DNA of 64,000 nt. Origin: Timema cristinae (Eukaryota; Arthropoda; Insecta; Phasmatodea; Timematidae). Under the pieces are notes generated by a model. It was not told the origin of the DNA. It did no database searches and was given only the letters and a program-made list of their open reading frames with translations. The first letter of the stretch is position 1. Every line of letters begins with the position of its first letter. This document shows, piece by piece, positions 24,010-34,549 of the stretch. The DNA lies in the NCBI GenBank assembly GCA_039000515.1, contig JBCFYV010011172.1:78707846-78771845 (forward strand). Direction: 5' to 3'. Both the position numbers and the translations under genes were made by a program.

Positions 24010-24109
24010 CCCTGTTGCTATACTCCTTTAAATTGTAATCGTACAAGCACGGATGTTTTTCAATAGCTTCTACCAATTTGGTGTTATAAATGGTGTCTTC
24101 TTTGGGCAT
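24010..24109 (-). pseudogene. MADF-domain protein N-terminal fragment of the Harbinger element
   Basis: From the ATG at 24109 on the minus strand the frame reads KLVEAIEKHPCLYDYNLKEY followed by SNRD. This is the start of a MADF (Myb/SANT-like) DNA-binding domain, with L-(I/V)-x-x-V/I-x-x-x-P-x-L-Y-D and Y-x-N-R-D. Harbinger elements commonly carry a second Myb/SANT-type ORF needed for transposition, so this is probably the accessory gene. The similarity ends at NRD, at the same deletion junction as the transposase fragment. Confidence 0.75.
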
Positions 24110-24339
24110 TATCAAGGAATAACACTTGCACACTGCTGGTCTTGGCTGTAGTTCAAATGAAACTATCCTTCCTGAAACCGTTCTGGCGAGTTTCATAAAA
24201 CCACGGTTGCGCAATCGTATGAAACTATAGTTGCGTGAAACTCTGTGTGCGCATCTATCTGTTTTAACATTGAATAGTTACATGAAACTTAAGTTTCACG
24301 TTTCATGAAACTAGTTTCGTTGGTGTGCGCCCTGCCTTA

Positions 24340-24629
24340 CTTGCATTACGCTGCTTCTGCGTGTCTATGCCTTTTCTGTCGACGACATTTACCTCTCGTA
24401 TCACCCACTTTTTAGTCGCTGAGTTGACCTGAGCCCGATGGTTGACGGGTTATATTAAAACTGTTTTGAATATGCATGGAAAATCCCCCACTATAGGAAA
24501 AGGGGCCTCAATCTTCGCCTCCTCCCTTCGGGCCTCCACTGCCTCCGAATACCTGGAAAATGGCTAAAAAGAGTAATTTTTAATCAAGACTATTCTGATA
24601 TTTGCGAAAAATATGGTTTAGATAACACG
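24340..24629. other. No gene seen
   Basis: Short anonymous stretch with a small GC-richer patch (24510-24560). Confidence 0.3.
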
Positions 24630-25300
24630 CAGTGGCTCCCATCTCACCTTAACTAGCAGTGACTAACATCTCACCTTAACTAGCAGTGGCTCCCATCTCA
24701 CCTTAACAGCAGTGACTAACATTCACCTTAACTTGCAGTGGCTCCCATCTCACCTTAACTAGCAGTGGCCATCTCACCTTAACTAGCAGTGACTAACATC
24801 TCACCTTAACTAGCAGTGGCTCCCATCTCACCTTAACTAGCAGTGACTCACATCTCACCTTAACTAGCAGTGACTAACATCTCACCTTAACTAGCAGTGG
24901 CTCCCATCTCACCTTAACTAGCAGTGACTACATCTCACCTTAACTAGCATGACCATCTCACCTTAACTAGCAGTGACTACATCTCACCTTAACTAGCAGT
25001 GGCTCCATCTCACCTTAACTTGCAGTGATTCTCATCTCACCTTAACTAGTAATGATTCCATCTCACCTTAACTAGCAGTGAATCCATCTCACCTTAACTC
25101 GCAGTGATTGCCATCTCACCTTAACTAGCAGTGACTAACATCTCACCTTAACTAGCAGTGACTAACATCTCACCTTAACTAGCAGTGACTAACATCTCCC
25201 TTAACTAGCAGCGACTCCCATCTCACCTTAACTCGCAGTGATTGCCATCTCACTTAACTAGCAGTGAATCCATCTCACCTTAACTCGCGGGAACTTCATC
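24630..25300. repeat. 27-bp minisatellite, about 25 copies
   Basis: The unit is TCTCACCTTAACTAGCAGTG plus a variable 3-8 nt linker (ACTAACA, GCTCCCA, ACTACA, ATTGCCA). The core is highly conserved while linker length and sequence vary, so unit length ranges from about 23 to 28 bp. Confidence 0.95.
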
Positions 25301-25796
25301 TCCCCATAGCCAAGTTGTAGAGTTATGCTACGCAGAAGTGGAAAGCTTGTTTTTATGGCTCTATTCATCGCCAACAAAATTACTCAGCAGTTCCTCTAAA
25401 GGAAAACATTACGTGCGTATCTCTCCACTCTTTAATTAAAAAGTAATGGACTTAGGATCTCAAAGGTTTTTACCAATGATTACAGGAGCGTGAGAAAAAT
25501 AAAGCTCAATTTATATCAAACATAAGTGTAAAGTATTTAATGTAGCAAGAACAAAGACCATGTATTATTTAATGACAAGTTTTTACTTCATTATGGAGAT
25601 TTAACGAGCAGTAATTTAATAAAAGGTATGTCAGGGCACAGATTATATTTTAGACTTACTAAAATTAGATCAGCAATATTGTAACAATAAACAGCCAACC
25701 TCGAACGTAGGTATTTAGTAAACAACAAATGTCATATTTATTAATAGAAGTAATGAATTATTTTCCGCAAACTAGCAACTTTTTCGGTTATTCTAG
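25301..25796. other. No gene seen
   Basis: AT-rich sequence between the minisatellite and the palindrome. Confidence 0.3.
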
Positions 25797-26458
25797 GTAG
25801 CTTAATATCCAAGGAAGAGATTTATAAAACAACTTGTTGAATTACAATATGATAAATATAATATATAATAATAGAATATAGCCATAGAGTTTTGTAAAAC
25901 CAGCCAAATTGGTAGGAAAAGTACACAAAAATTCAATTAAAATCATATAATATAAACTAGAATGTTTTAAAGAATTAAATTAGTTCACTGTATTTATTAA
26001 GTTGAATTATTTAAAACATGTAAAAAATTGAATATAATATTTATATAGCATTGGCATGATAGTAAAACTAATAAACCCTAGCTACAAATAAACAATGACA
26101 CTTATAAGTTAATTAATTCATTAGTTAGATTAGCAGTATTATTGTATATCTATAGTTACGACTGTAGTATAGTACTACACATTACATTCAAATTTTCAAC
26201 ATGCTATTAATAACTAAATTTAATAAATACAAAGGAGAAATCTATTTTTTTTAAATATATAATTTATGTTAAATAATTCTTATACAAATTTGTGTACACT
26301 TTCCCTACCAATTTGACTGGTTTTACAACCCTAATCTATGTATATATTCTATTATTAATAATTTGTTAGAATAACTTTTGACTAAACCGTGACATATTGT
26401 AATTCAACAAATTATTTTCTAAATCTCTTCCTTCTTAAATACTAAACGCTCCTTATTT
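25797..26458. mobile_element. Long palindrome (snapback element), about 330-bp arms
   Basis: The left arm reads GGAAGAGATTTATAAAACAA and TTGTTGAATTACAATATG, then AAAACCAGCCAAATTGGTAG. The complement of the right arm reads GGAAGAGATTTAGAAAATAA, TTGTTGAATTACAATATG and AAAACCAGTCAAATTGGTAG in the same order. Similarity runs almost to the centre near 26110. No target duplication could be fixed. Confidence 0.8.
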
Positions 26459-26679
26459 GATATATTTTTGTTTTCTATAATGATGAATAATTTAAGTTTC
26501 TGATAGATATTTCTGGCCCAATATATTCTTATTATGTTTAGTTGGGTTAATTTTGTTTGCATCTGGTTTTGATACCCATACGGGATATCCTTATATTTAG
26601 ACTATGAGTAGTTTGGGACAGTAAAGTATATAATACACTCTCATTTGTGCATCTAAGTAGGGATATAAACTATTTAGAA

Positions 26680-26765
26680 AAAAAAACACCTAGCCCAGAA
26701 TTTAAACCACGAGCCAATCAGACTAGATGAGACTTATGTGTTTGTCCACGTGCTCATCGGTTTGG
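26680..26765 (-). mobile_element. SINE-C head fragment
   Basis: The complement reads GCACGTGGACAAACACATAA, GTCTCATCTAGTCTGATTGG and TTTAAATTCTGGGCTAGGTG, the head order seen in SINE-C. No body follows. Confidence 0.5.
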
Positions 26766-27374
26766 CTTTCAAATTATTTAAATCACTCAAAGCCCTTCAC
26801 TATTCAATCTTATCATCCAGGCCCTTTAAATGATGTAGTTTTAATCACTAATTGCTTGCAGATTTCTTCACCACCATGTTTACGTGCCGGTTAAGCACGC
26901 AAATTTTAATTCAACCAATGGAGTTAAACAAGGTAGAATTTAAAGGAAATTAACCCGAATGTACAATACATAGAGGAGAGGAAAAACAATTTAATAAATA
27001 TCAATCTCAAAACACCCAGCCATGCTCATTGATCTGTCGTGATCGTAGACAAGTCCACGACTCTGGACGTTCCCGCTGTGTATCTTATAAGCCGCGATTC
27101 TTACAATTTTTCACAATGAACACAACATGACCTGGTATAAGCTCAGATGGTTATCCACGACTGAAGAAATCGTAAGTTTTCCGCCCCGCCGGATAATACA
27201 CGACCGCCACCGGTTAAAGTCGTGAACGATCAAGGGCTATTTGACCAATAGTTCCAACTACAGTAGTCCCGTGGCCTCTTTGGTGCTGACCAACAGCTCA
27301 CAACTGACAATTGACAGCTTAAAAAAGTTACCAGACCAAATTACGTATCCTTACGCCGAACCAGATGATCTGCA
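26766..27374. other. No gene; GC-richer patch 27000-27240
   Basis: 27000-27240 is richer in GC and CpG than its surroundings, with CCGCCCCGCCGG near 27181. No open frame of note and no recognisable product. Confidence 0.35.
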
Positions 27375-27380
27375 TAATGC

Positions 27381-27418
<38 letters not shown>

Positions 27419-27666
27419 TTTAGCACCGCATCTTACTACCCGTTCGGGTTATACGCTTTAAGTACTAACTACGCTAATGGATTAGGAATTGGGAAGGTTG
27501 AATTAGAGGAAGCGAACCCGCATTTGCGTGGAGGGAGAGTGGAAAACCATTTAGGAAAAAACCACCCCCAGTTCATCCGACTGAGATTCGAACCTCGATC
27601 TCCCCGTCCTCAGCAATCGAGCTCAACACGACTAGCGCGTTAGCCAACTACGCCACCGAGACGGGT
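27375..27666 (-). mobile_element. SINE-A copy, full length, with target duplication
   Basis: Complete on the minus strand: head with box A (complement of GCCAACTACGCCA), box B (complement of GAGATTCGAACCTCG at about 27589-27603), body, tail and (ATT)n. ATGATCTGCA at 27365-27374 and again at 27667-27676 is a perfect 10-bp target-site duplication. Confidence 0.95.
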
Positions 27667-27676
27667 ATGATCTGCA

Positions 27677-28399
27677 AAAGCATGTGTTTAGCAGTTGTCA
27701 CTTTTGACAATAAAAATTTAGGTGTATACCTAAATTTTGACTGTCAGAAGTCAGCTGTGAGAAGAAGCCATGGGGCTACTGTAGCTAAGTACATGATTGG
27801 TGAGGTCAAATGTCATACAAACCGTAAGAGCCCACCTTTACCTCCCCGGAAATGACAAACCAGACTACATGAACTTAAAAATGCAGACAGTGTGTCCACC
27901 AATGTGGGGGATTGCAGGTTAAAAAACAAACAAAGAATGTCTAAGCCATTGACCAATTATAACTATATTATTATAGTTTAGTTTATTTATGCCCCAACTA
28001 TTCCTCTCAGACATTCCTGTACAATGTTGCAACTTGTCCTGATCCTGGCCATCACGTGTGCTCAGCATACAGTCTATCCTGCTAACAGTGAGGGGAAAGT
28101 TGGCACGTAACTGTACGAATGTGTGCCGAGGAGAATGGCAAACATCCACATTCAACATCAGAACAGAACTATACCTCGGCGCTGACCCGCTGGGTCAAAG
28201 GTCACTTTTATTTGGACGCAGCGTGGAATATGTTGTCTAGAGGCACTTTTGTTTTTGCTCTGGTGGTACAGAGAGTTGCCCAGGGTACACTTATTGAGGT
28301 AGTCTGCACGTAACCGCAATGAGATTATATTACAGTGACTATGGGGGTGTGGGACAAGGGAGTCTTAATCCTATCCTAGGATTAATTTACTAACACATG
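27677..28399. other. No gene recognised
   Basis: Open frames of 60-79 codons at 27667-28313 overlap on both strands and resemble nothing I know. Confidence 0.3.
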
Positions 28400-28585
28400 G
28401 TGACCGTTGGAATAATTCCTTTTGAGAGAAATACCCAAGGTATCAGCCGGGAATTGAGCCCGGGACCCTTAGGTTCGTAGCCAGATGCACTGATCAGAAA
28501 AATACCCAAGTTACCAGCCGGGAATTGAGCCCGGGACCCTTAGGTTCGTAGCTAGATGCACTGATCACTACACCACGAGGTCGAG
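28400..28585 (-). mobile_element. SINE-E copy with partial tandem duplication of the tRNA-like head
   Basis: On the minus strand a head GACCTCGTGGTGTAGTGATC and box-B-like GGGCTCAATTCCCGGC are followed by TTGGGTATTT. The segment from GATCAGTGCATCT to TTGGGTATTT is then repeated directly (28430-28497 versus 28498-28567), giving two box-B copies. The 3' side includes GGTCACCATGTGTTAG-type sequence shared with the copy at 34550. Confidence 0.75.
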
Positions 28586-29194
28586 CATCCTATTTATTGA
28601 ATATATAGGCGATACACACCTTTAGAGAGAGGGGAAGAGAGAGGTATATAATATATTTATATACGAGTATATTGCAAAACTTGCCTAGTATTAAAATATA
28701 ATCAGCAAGTCGCATTTTTATATTACTAATTATATAGAAGGTAGGGACAGCAATTTTCCTATTATATCAATATAGTTATCATTTAATGTATTTCAAGGTA
28801 ATGCATTTCAAAATCTACAATAAATCAATCAAATTATATCGATGTATTGTTTGTTTTCGATATAGTGAATAGCATTGGCTTGGGAATGTGCAAACTTGAA
28901 CGGCGGTATTATGATGGATGCGATTTTGTTATACTATTTTATTCTTCGCCGCTTTCACCTTTTTATGTTTTAATTAGACCTTGAAAATACCAAATAAGTC
29001 TAGTAAAAACACGAAAAATCTTACTTGGTTAGTAAAAATAGAAAAGAAGATTCTGAATTTAATTTGATTCACAAGCCCTATAGAGTAGTCCGATGTATGA
29101 AATATATTGATAAATTGATTAATTTATTGGATAGTAGAACATCGCTATAAATATAGGTATATCGATGTATTTGTAAATGGGTCAATATATTTTT
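28586..29194. other. No gene seen
   Basis: Very AT-rich, with no supported feature. Confidence 0.3.
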
Positions 29195-29395
29195 ATATCG
29201 ATATATCCCTGCCAATTTAGGTTTGAATCTAGTGTATTGAGGGTGTTTTTTCTCAAATGGTTTACCACTCCCCCTCAAGAACATGTATGTTACACTTCCT
29301 CTAACATTATACCTTCCCCATATTTTCCCCATTATTAGGCCTATAACAATGTGGAGAGTCCTGATGGTGGTAAGATACGGCGCACGCAAGTTCCA
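29195..29395 (+). mobile_element. SINE-C-like fragment, head truncated
   Basis: It starts at a box-B-like TTAGGTTTGAATCTAGTG and continues with the body (TTTCTCAAATGGTTTACCAC, CACTTCCTCTAACATT) and the SINE-C type tail GAGTCCTGATGGTGGTAAGA with TACGGCGCAC. Confidence 0.7.
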
Positions 29396-29538
29396 ATTCA
29401 TTGTTTGAAATATATATTAATTCAAGTTCCATTACATTAAAAAAATATATGCATTTCAATTTAATATTACAGAAAATATATTATTCCTTGTTTCATCCCT
29501 TTATTTATTCATATTGTGCGTCAAATAAAAGGCTATAA

Positions 29539-30090
29539 CAGTTTCTCTCAAAGTGTGTCCAAGGAGCCCTGGGGCATCCCAAAACCTTTTCAGGGATTCC
29601 CTGAGAAAATCATCGTGGGGATGGGTATTCTCTACATTCTCTGACAAGAACAAAATACTACAGCATATTTAATGAAAAAGGGGTCATTCATAAATCACGG
29701 AACAGTGTTTAGAGGAGGAGAGGGGATAGTTCTAATGTATGACCTCGAAGCAGAAATGCGATTCTAGCTGTCTTATATTAAACCAGAAATCAAACAGATT
29801 TTCAAAAATGTTAAACAATGCCGCAAGTTGTCACCAAAACAACTTTTTTGGTAGAAGAAAAACAATAGATTTAGTTTAGAAAGTAATGTAGGATTTATTT
29901 ATCAAGCTATTTATGATTTTTTTTAAATTGATCAATACATTTATATCAAGAAAATGAAGTTTTAAATCCTAACAAGATAAACATTGATTAGTGGGACCCT
30001 TATAAACAAAACCTTTTTGAAGTTTCACAATATTTTTAGGAGTGTAAAGGGCTCACTGCTCAGGGGTCCAAAATGTGTTAAGAACCACTG
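29539..30090. mobile_element. Probable non-autonomous hAT element
   Basis: The left end CAGTTTCTCTCAAAGTGTG and the complement of the right end CAGTGGTTCTTAACACATTT resemble hAT termini. Both continue into a GGACCCCTGAGC/AAGGAGCCCTGGGG block. The flanking octamers agree at only 4 of 8 positions, so the boundaries are uncertain. Confidence 0.45.
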
Positions 30091-30184
30091 GGTTTAATAT
30101 TGGGTTCAAACAAAGTATAGCCACCAAATCGATACTCTCAAGCCCATAAACGAGTCGTCTGTGAAGTTGGCCCCTCCCTTTTAA

Positions 30185-30800
30185 AATTCCATGTTTTTAT
30201 GATTGAAATTGTTCTTTGTTCCGTATTGTTACGCAAAAGTTTCGTCTGCCCTGCATTTATTCTTACACAAACGTGGAGTGAGTATGTAACACTTTGTTTA
30301 ATCGTGAGGGGCCAAATTCACTGTAGCAACCCCAAAGTTGAAAATGCATATTTTTATTATTGCATTAGTTTTTTCTTTGTTTGTTTCTGATTGGTCTACA
30401 AAAGGTTTAGTCTGATCCATTTTGATAGGCCCATAAATGAACTAACCTAGTCGTGTACAGTGTGGAGCCAACTTCCCGGTAGGAAACCTCCCCCATCTTA
30501 CACACACACACACACCCACACACCCACACACATACATTGAAAAACTGACATTTTTATGGTTGCGTTTGTTTGTTCCAGATTGTTCTGCGAAAAATGTCGT
30601 GTTATCTGTATTTGTTCTTGCACAAACGTGTAGTGAACTTATAACACTTTGTTTACTCGTGAAGGTTCAACTTTACTGTAGCTCTCTCAAATTTGAAAAT
30701 CTATGATTGTATGATAGCAATCGTGTTATTAGTTTGTTGCGGATTTCCACAAACAGTTTCGTTTGTTCTCAGAGACTGAAGGATTGGTTTGAATAAAGAA
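30185..30800 (+). repeat. Diverged tandem repeat, about 180-bp units
   Basis: TTTTTATGATTGAAATTGTT, TTATTCTTACACAAACGTGG and AACACTTTGTTTAATCGTGA at 30190-30310 recur in the same order at 30550-30665 (TTTTTATGGTTGCGTTTGTT, TTGTTCTTGCACAAACGTGT, AACACTTTGTTTACTCGTGA). Partial units begin near 30349 and 30704. A (CA)n tract lies at 30497-30534. Confidence 0.7.
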
Positions 30801-31704
30801 AGCATTGCTTTTTGTGGTATTTTAAATTCAGCCGACAAGTATGCTAAGCCAAAATACTAAGAAAAATTAAATATATATATTTCATTCTTCTTTATATATA
30901 TATATATATAATTTTTTAGCTTATCTTAACTTTAAATGATACAGTGCTATTTAATTAAAATTAAAATGCTACGAAATACAAATGTTAAAAATGTGGTTAG
31001 CTTCTCTTTCTTTCTCAAGTTGACATATCACAATATAGGATCCTGGTTACGTCACCTAATTAGGATGCTAGGACACTGCGAAGTGCGTGATGTGTGATAG
31101 CATCCTGTGCTGCTGCCTCGGGAGCAGATATTGAGTCAGCCACGGTTATAGACGAGAGGTTAGCATCCACGACTTCGGATAGAGGGTCTCAGGTTCGATC
31201 GACCAATGGATGGAAATGTCTCTCTTTTTCTTTTTTTTTCACAAGGTGACAGTTAATTATATTTCTCGGTGAATATTTAAAGGGTTTCCTTTTTTTATAT
31301 ACTTTCCTTGTCACATTCCCTTAGGTTAGATGCTAATTTGTTTTTAGACATTGCTGTCGCTATTTAATATCCTAAGTCTGTTCTTTAGGTTGGTTATTTA
31401 ATTTTAGGTCGATGTTAGCCATTATTATCACTACTCACTCTCCTCATATTGTCAGCCTAGATCTCAGAAAAATCACATTCTTTCTTTGTGTATTCAAAAG
31501 TGTAATATTAGTATTTAATATGAACAAAAACTACCACTATAAATGTATCGGCGATGATAAAATAATATTACAGTTTAAGGTTTAATCTCAGTTTAATTTT
31601 AGCCAAAATGTATATTTTAGAAATTTTACAGTTCAGTTTTATACGATGCCAACTTTACTCTATAATGCAACAAGCTAAGTACTAGCCCAGTGTTTTATTA
31701 CTAT
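30801..31704. other. No gene; possible tRNA-like SINE head at 31130-31215
   Basis: GACGAGAGGTTAGCATCC, then GTCTCAGGTTCGATCGACC (about 31187-31205), looks like a box-A/box-B pair of another tRNA-derived repeat (SINE-G). A (TA)n tract lies at 30893-30910. The rest is anonymous. Confidence 0.4.
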
Positions 31705-31706
31705 TG

Positions 31707-31709
<3 letters not shown>

Positions 31710-31757
<48 letters not shown>
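31710..31757. repeat. (TTA)n microsatellite
   Basis: About 16 TTA units with no SINE-A/B tail attached. Confidence 0.95.
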
Positions 31758-31759
<2 letters not shown>

Positions 31760-31769
31760 CGCATATGTG

Positions 31770-32692
31770 GGTAAATAGACTAAATGCCATAATCAGCTAG
31801 TCTAGTTCGCCAGTAACGGAGATTTTAGTGCTAAAGTCCAGCCTAGTGCCATGAGGGGAATTTTACCTAAATGGTTTGTCATTCTTCCTCCACTTAAGAT
31901 GAGTCTATTCCATCTAGCTCAGCGGTTCTCAAACTATTTTTTGATCTATTTAATCTATTGGGAAAAAATATCCGTAATCAAAATATTTCAAATTTGACAA
32001 AGCTATTTAGAGAGAATCCTACTGTTATAGCCCTAACATTATCTCTTATTGATAATAATCAGTTAAAAAAACATAGTTTTCCTGTAAAAAGTCTGTAGAA
32101 AAGTTTTACACATTTTCTTCACAAATTCTTTCCGAAAATAAAGAAAAGAGTAAACCTAACCACAATATTTTCAAATAAAAAATTTTAATTGTAATTTTGG
32201 AGCTGATATATTATGCATCCCAAAGTTTTTCAGTGAGAGGAGTGTGGCTGCATTGCTTGGAACAACTTTTTTGATGTCTGGTTGTCCAGTTGAAACTTTC
32301 AAGCGGAGGTCCGGCTTCAAATTTAGCCTAATTTGGTACTTAGTTTTTAGATAGGCCTACACCATGGACGTACAACCAATCTCACAGGGATATGTTGTTG
32401 AGCAAGTCATCATAAACTACTAATGTAGAAAGTGTCAAGTATAGGGTTGAAAATTCTCAGAAATTGTTTTCCGATCGAGAGCAAATACAGGAAAAAGAGG
32501 AGTGGAAATAACCAGATAACGGAAACTGCCAACAATTAGAGTTTTCCAAAGGCCCTTGTTATTTTGACCACTTTCCCTTAAGAGCTGCTCGCGTACCCCA
32601 GTTTGAGAACCGTCGATCTAACTCATTTTTACACTCCTAGTGACATTAAATGCAAACAATCCGGATGGTGTTAAGACACGGTGCAAAAAATA
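31770..32692 (+). mobile_element. SINE-C copy split by a hAT insertion
   Basis: The left part (31770-31919) has the SINE-C head GTCTAGTTCGCCAGTAACGG and a TTTACCTAAATGGTTTGTCA body. The right part (32616-32692) resumes with ACACTCCTAGTGACATTAAA and the tail CAATCCGGATGGTGTTAAGA with CACGGTGCAAAA. Removing 31920-32615 and one copy of the 8-bp duplication restores a continuous SINE. Confidence 0.8.
31920..32615. mobile_element. Non-autonomous hAT element inserted in a SINE
   Basis: The left end CAGCGGTTCTCAAACT and the complement of the right end CGACGGTTCTCAAACT match at 14 of 16 positions; this is a classic hAT terminal repeat. ATCTAGCT (31912-31919) and ATCTAACT (32616-32623) form an 8-bp target duplication with one change. 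No transposase is readable in the 696 bp. Confidence 0.9.
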
Positions 32693-32729
32693 AGTATGTC
32701 AGCTACTCAGACAGCTTGTATAATAGTTT

Positions 32730-33048
32730 CGTGACCTGGCGGTCTAGGGGTAAGGCGTCGGACTTCCGTGCGGATGGTCCGAAGTTCAAACCTTGGTCGC
32801 GGCACAGATTTGTCTTATTGGCAAACCCTTCCTTCACCTCTGACAAGACTTGTCACAACTTGTGAATGTGTGGAATTCCAGGCCTCCCTCGTGGTTTGGA
32901 TTCCACGTTAAACTGTAGGTCCTCCATTTCGTATCACAATCAGCCTACCATTACACATTATGTAAGTGCGTATAACCCGAACGGGTAGTAAGACGTGGTG
33001 TTATATAATAAATAATAATAAAATAATAATAATAATAATAATAATAAT
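32730..33048 (+). mobile_element. SINE-B copy, full length
   Basis: A tRNA-like head GTGACCTGGCGGTCTAGGGG with box-B-like GAAGTTCAAACCTTGG is followed by the SINE-B body (CCTTCCTTCACCTCTGACAA, CTTGTGAATGTGTGGAATTC, GTAGGTCCTCCATTTC). It ends with the tail shared with SINE-A, GTATAACCCGAACGGGTAGT, then (AAT)n. ATAGTTT lies on both sides (32723-32729, 33049-33055). Confidence 0.9.
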
Positions 33049-33055
33049 ATAGTTT

Positions 33056-33686
33056 GAGATTTTGTTTAGTCTTTATTATTATTTATACTTGTGTTTTAAT
33101 GAAGATGGAATTATTATAAAATAGAACGCAGAAAAAAGTGATTTGCTCGTGAATAAAACATGGAAATCCTACCCAGCATGGAGTCAAATTAAGCCTTCTT
33201 AAAGGAAGGTTGACAAGATCTGAGTCCCTGCGACCCTATACTCCCATCCACGATCGAAGCTGGACATCTAGCTACATTTTACTGATATCTTATTCTGAGA
33301 GAATTCCTAAATGTGAAGGAACGACCAGTTTTTATCGCTATGTTCAGCAAGGGTGAACGAGATATAGGCATAGTTAAATTTAATAAAAAAGTGGAGGAGG
33401 GAAAAAAAGGGCTATTCTATGAGATAAACACAACGTATAAAACTGTAGAAAATAAATGCGTTTAATAGTGAGCTTTAGTTCGTCAATGGCTGAATTATAA
33501 TATATAATTTGTTTACTAAGGGCTTTGAGGAATACCTCCATTAATTTTTGTTTTATTTATTTGCAGACATTAACTAAAGTACAATAATGAATAGTAGGGA
33601 CATAGAAGTATAATTCTAGTTATATTCTTATTTCCTGTTCATTTTTCAATGTATGCCTACACATAGCTCCGAACGTCTGAAATAGC

Positions 33687-33737
<51 letters not shown>

Positions 33738-33834
33738 TACTTAGCCTTTTGTGTCAAATTTATGTCTCTTCTTTTTAATGTTGTCATGGACGACATTGGT
33801 AAGTATACTGTACATTCTTCAAACTATTTATTGT
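33056..33834. other. No gene; (ATT)n at 33687-33736
   Basis: Anonymous sequence with a TTA/ATT microsatellite of about 16 units that is not joined to a SINE. Confidence 0.5.
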
Positions 33835-34101
33835 CACTGTCATTTTTTTATATAGCACCGCGTCTTACTATCCATTCGGGTTATGGGCTTAAATACTAAT
33901 TATGCTAATGGGTTAGGAATTGGGAAGTTTGAATACAGAGGACGTGAACCCGCATTTGCGTGGAGGGAGAGTGGAAAGCCATTTAGGAAAAATCACCCCA
34001 GTTCACCCAAGCGAGATTAGAACATCAATCTCCCCGTCCTCCGCAGTTAGTTTTGCTCAACGCGAAGCTAGCGCGTTAGCTATCTACGCCACCGAGGCGG
34101 G
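33835..34101 (-). mobile_element. SINE-A copy, full length, with 14-bp target duplication
   Basis: Head (complement of GCTATCTACGCCACCGAGGC), box B region, body and tail are all present on minus, but the 3' tract is a short A/T run instead of (ATT)n. AAACTATTTATTGT at 33821-33834 and 34102-34115 is a perfect 14-bp duplication. A 98-codon open frame across this span is a by-product. Confidence 0.95.
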
Positions 34102-34115
34102 AAACTATTTATTGT

Positions 34116-34545
34116 TTTCTGATTATATCAAACTAATCAAAAACATCAATTCATCTGCTGATTGTTTGAATTTAAAAACTGTAACAATTAGTATATTGAA
34201 ATGGAATGACTATTAATAAATCAAAAACTAAATCTATAGCTTTCACCAAAACTACCCCCCCCCCCTCCTTATCCTAATTTTTATTTATAAACTTGACAGT
34301 GATATTAAAGAACGCTATATTAATTTTGCACGTTTGGGCTATATCCTTTGTAACCCAGTGACGGAAAAATTAGCCAGTATTAATATACCATACGTTACAC
34401 AGGGGACGCCCAAATGTACTAATCGTACATCCTTTCCGTGGAGACTTTTTCCATGTTCCGATGAGATAAGTTGATAATGATATTGAGTACGAGAGTGTCG
34501 AATCAGTGGAAGCACTTAAACTTAACTTAAGCCAAACTAATCAAA
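34116..34545. other. No gene recognised
   Basis: Short C-run at about 34254-34264. Nothing else supported. Confidence 0.3.
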
Positions 34546-34549
34546 CCCT

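Larger units (their letters stand above)
23731..24336 (+). mobile_element. PIF/Harbinger deletion derivative
   Basis: The ends are near-perfect inverted repeats: GGCAGGGTGCACACTAACGA at 23731, and GGCAGGGCGCACACCAACGA as the complement of the right end. They are flanked by TTA on both sides (23728-23730 and 24337-24339), the 3-bp target duplication typical of PIF/Harbinger. Palindromic TTTCATGAAA motifs crowd both subterminal regions (for example 23757, 23786 and 24301) and could be transposase-binding sites. The inside holds the N-terminal starts of two genes facing each other, joined by one deletion near 24000-24015. At 606 bp it is non-autonomous. Confidence 0.9.

Noticed and set aside
23957..24214. 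85-codon minus frame as one intact gene
   Set aside because: Only the middle part is MADF-like; the N-terminal side is Harbinger subterminal DNA and the C-terminal side is antisense of the transposase fragment beyond the deletion junction.
24630..25300. CRISPR-like array with a conserved core and variable linkers
   Set aside because: Linkers are 3-8 nt variants of each other, not spacers, and no cas-like gene or prokaryotic context exists.
5540..25300. Common origin of the 26-bp and 27-bp minisatellites (both contain a CAGTGGC phrase)
   Set aside because: The shared phrase is only about 7 bp plus a loose AACTA match; the rest of the units cannot be aligned.
33920..34216. 98-codon plus-strand frame as a gene
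   Set aside because: Its first two-thirds are the antisense of a SINE-A copy; similar frames recur at other SINE-A copies (for example 27365-27643).
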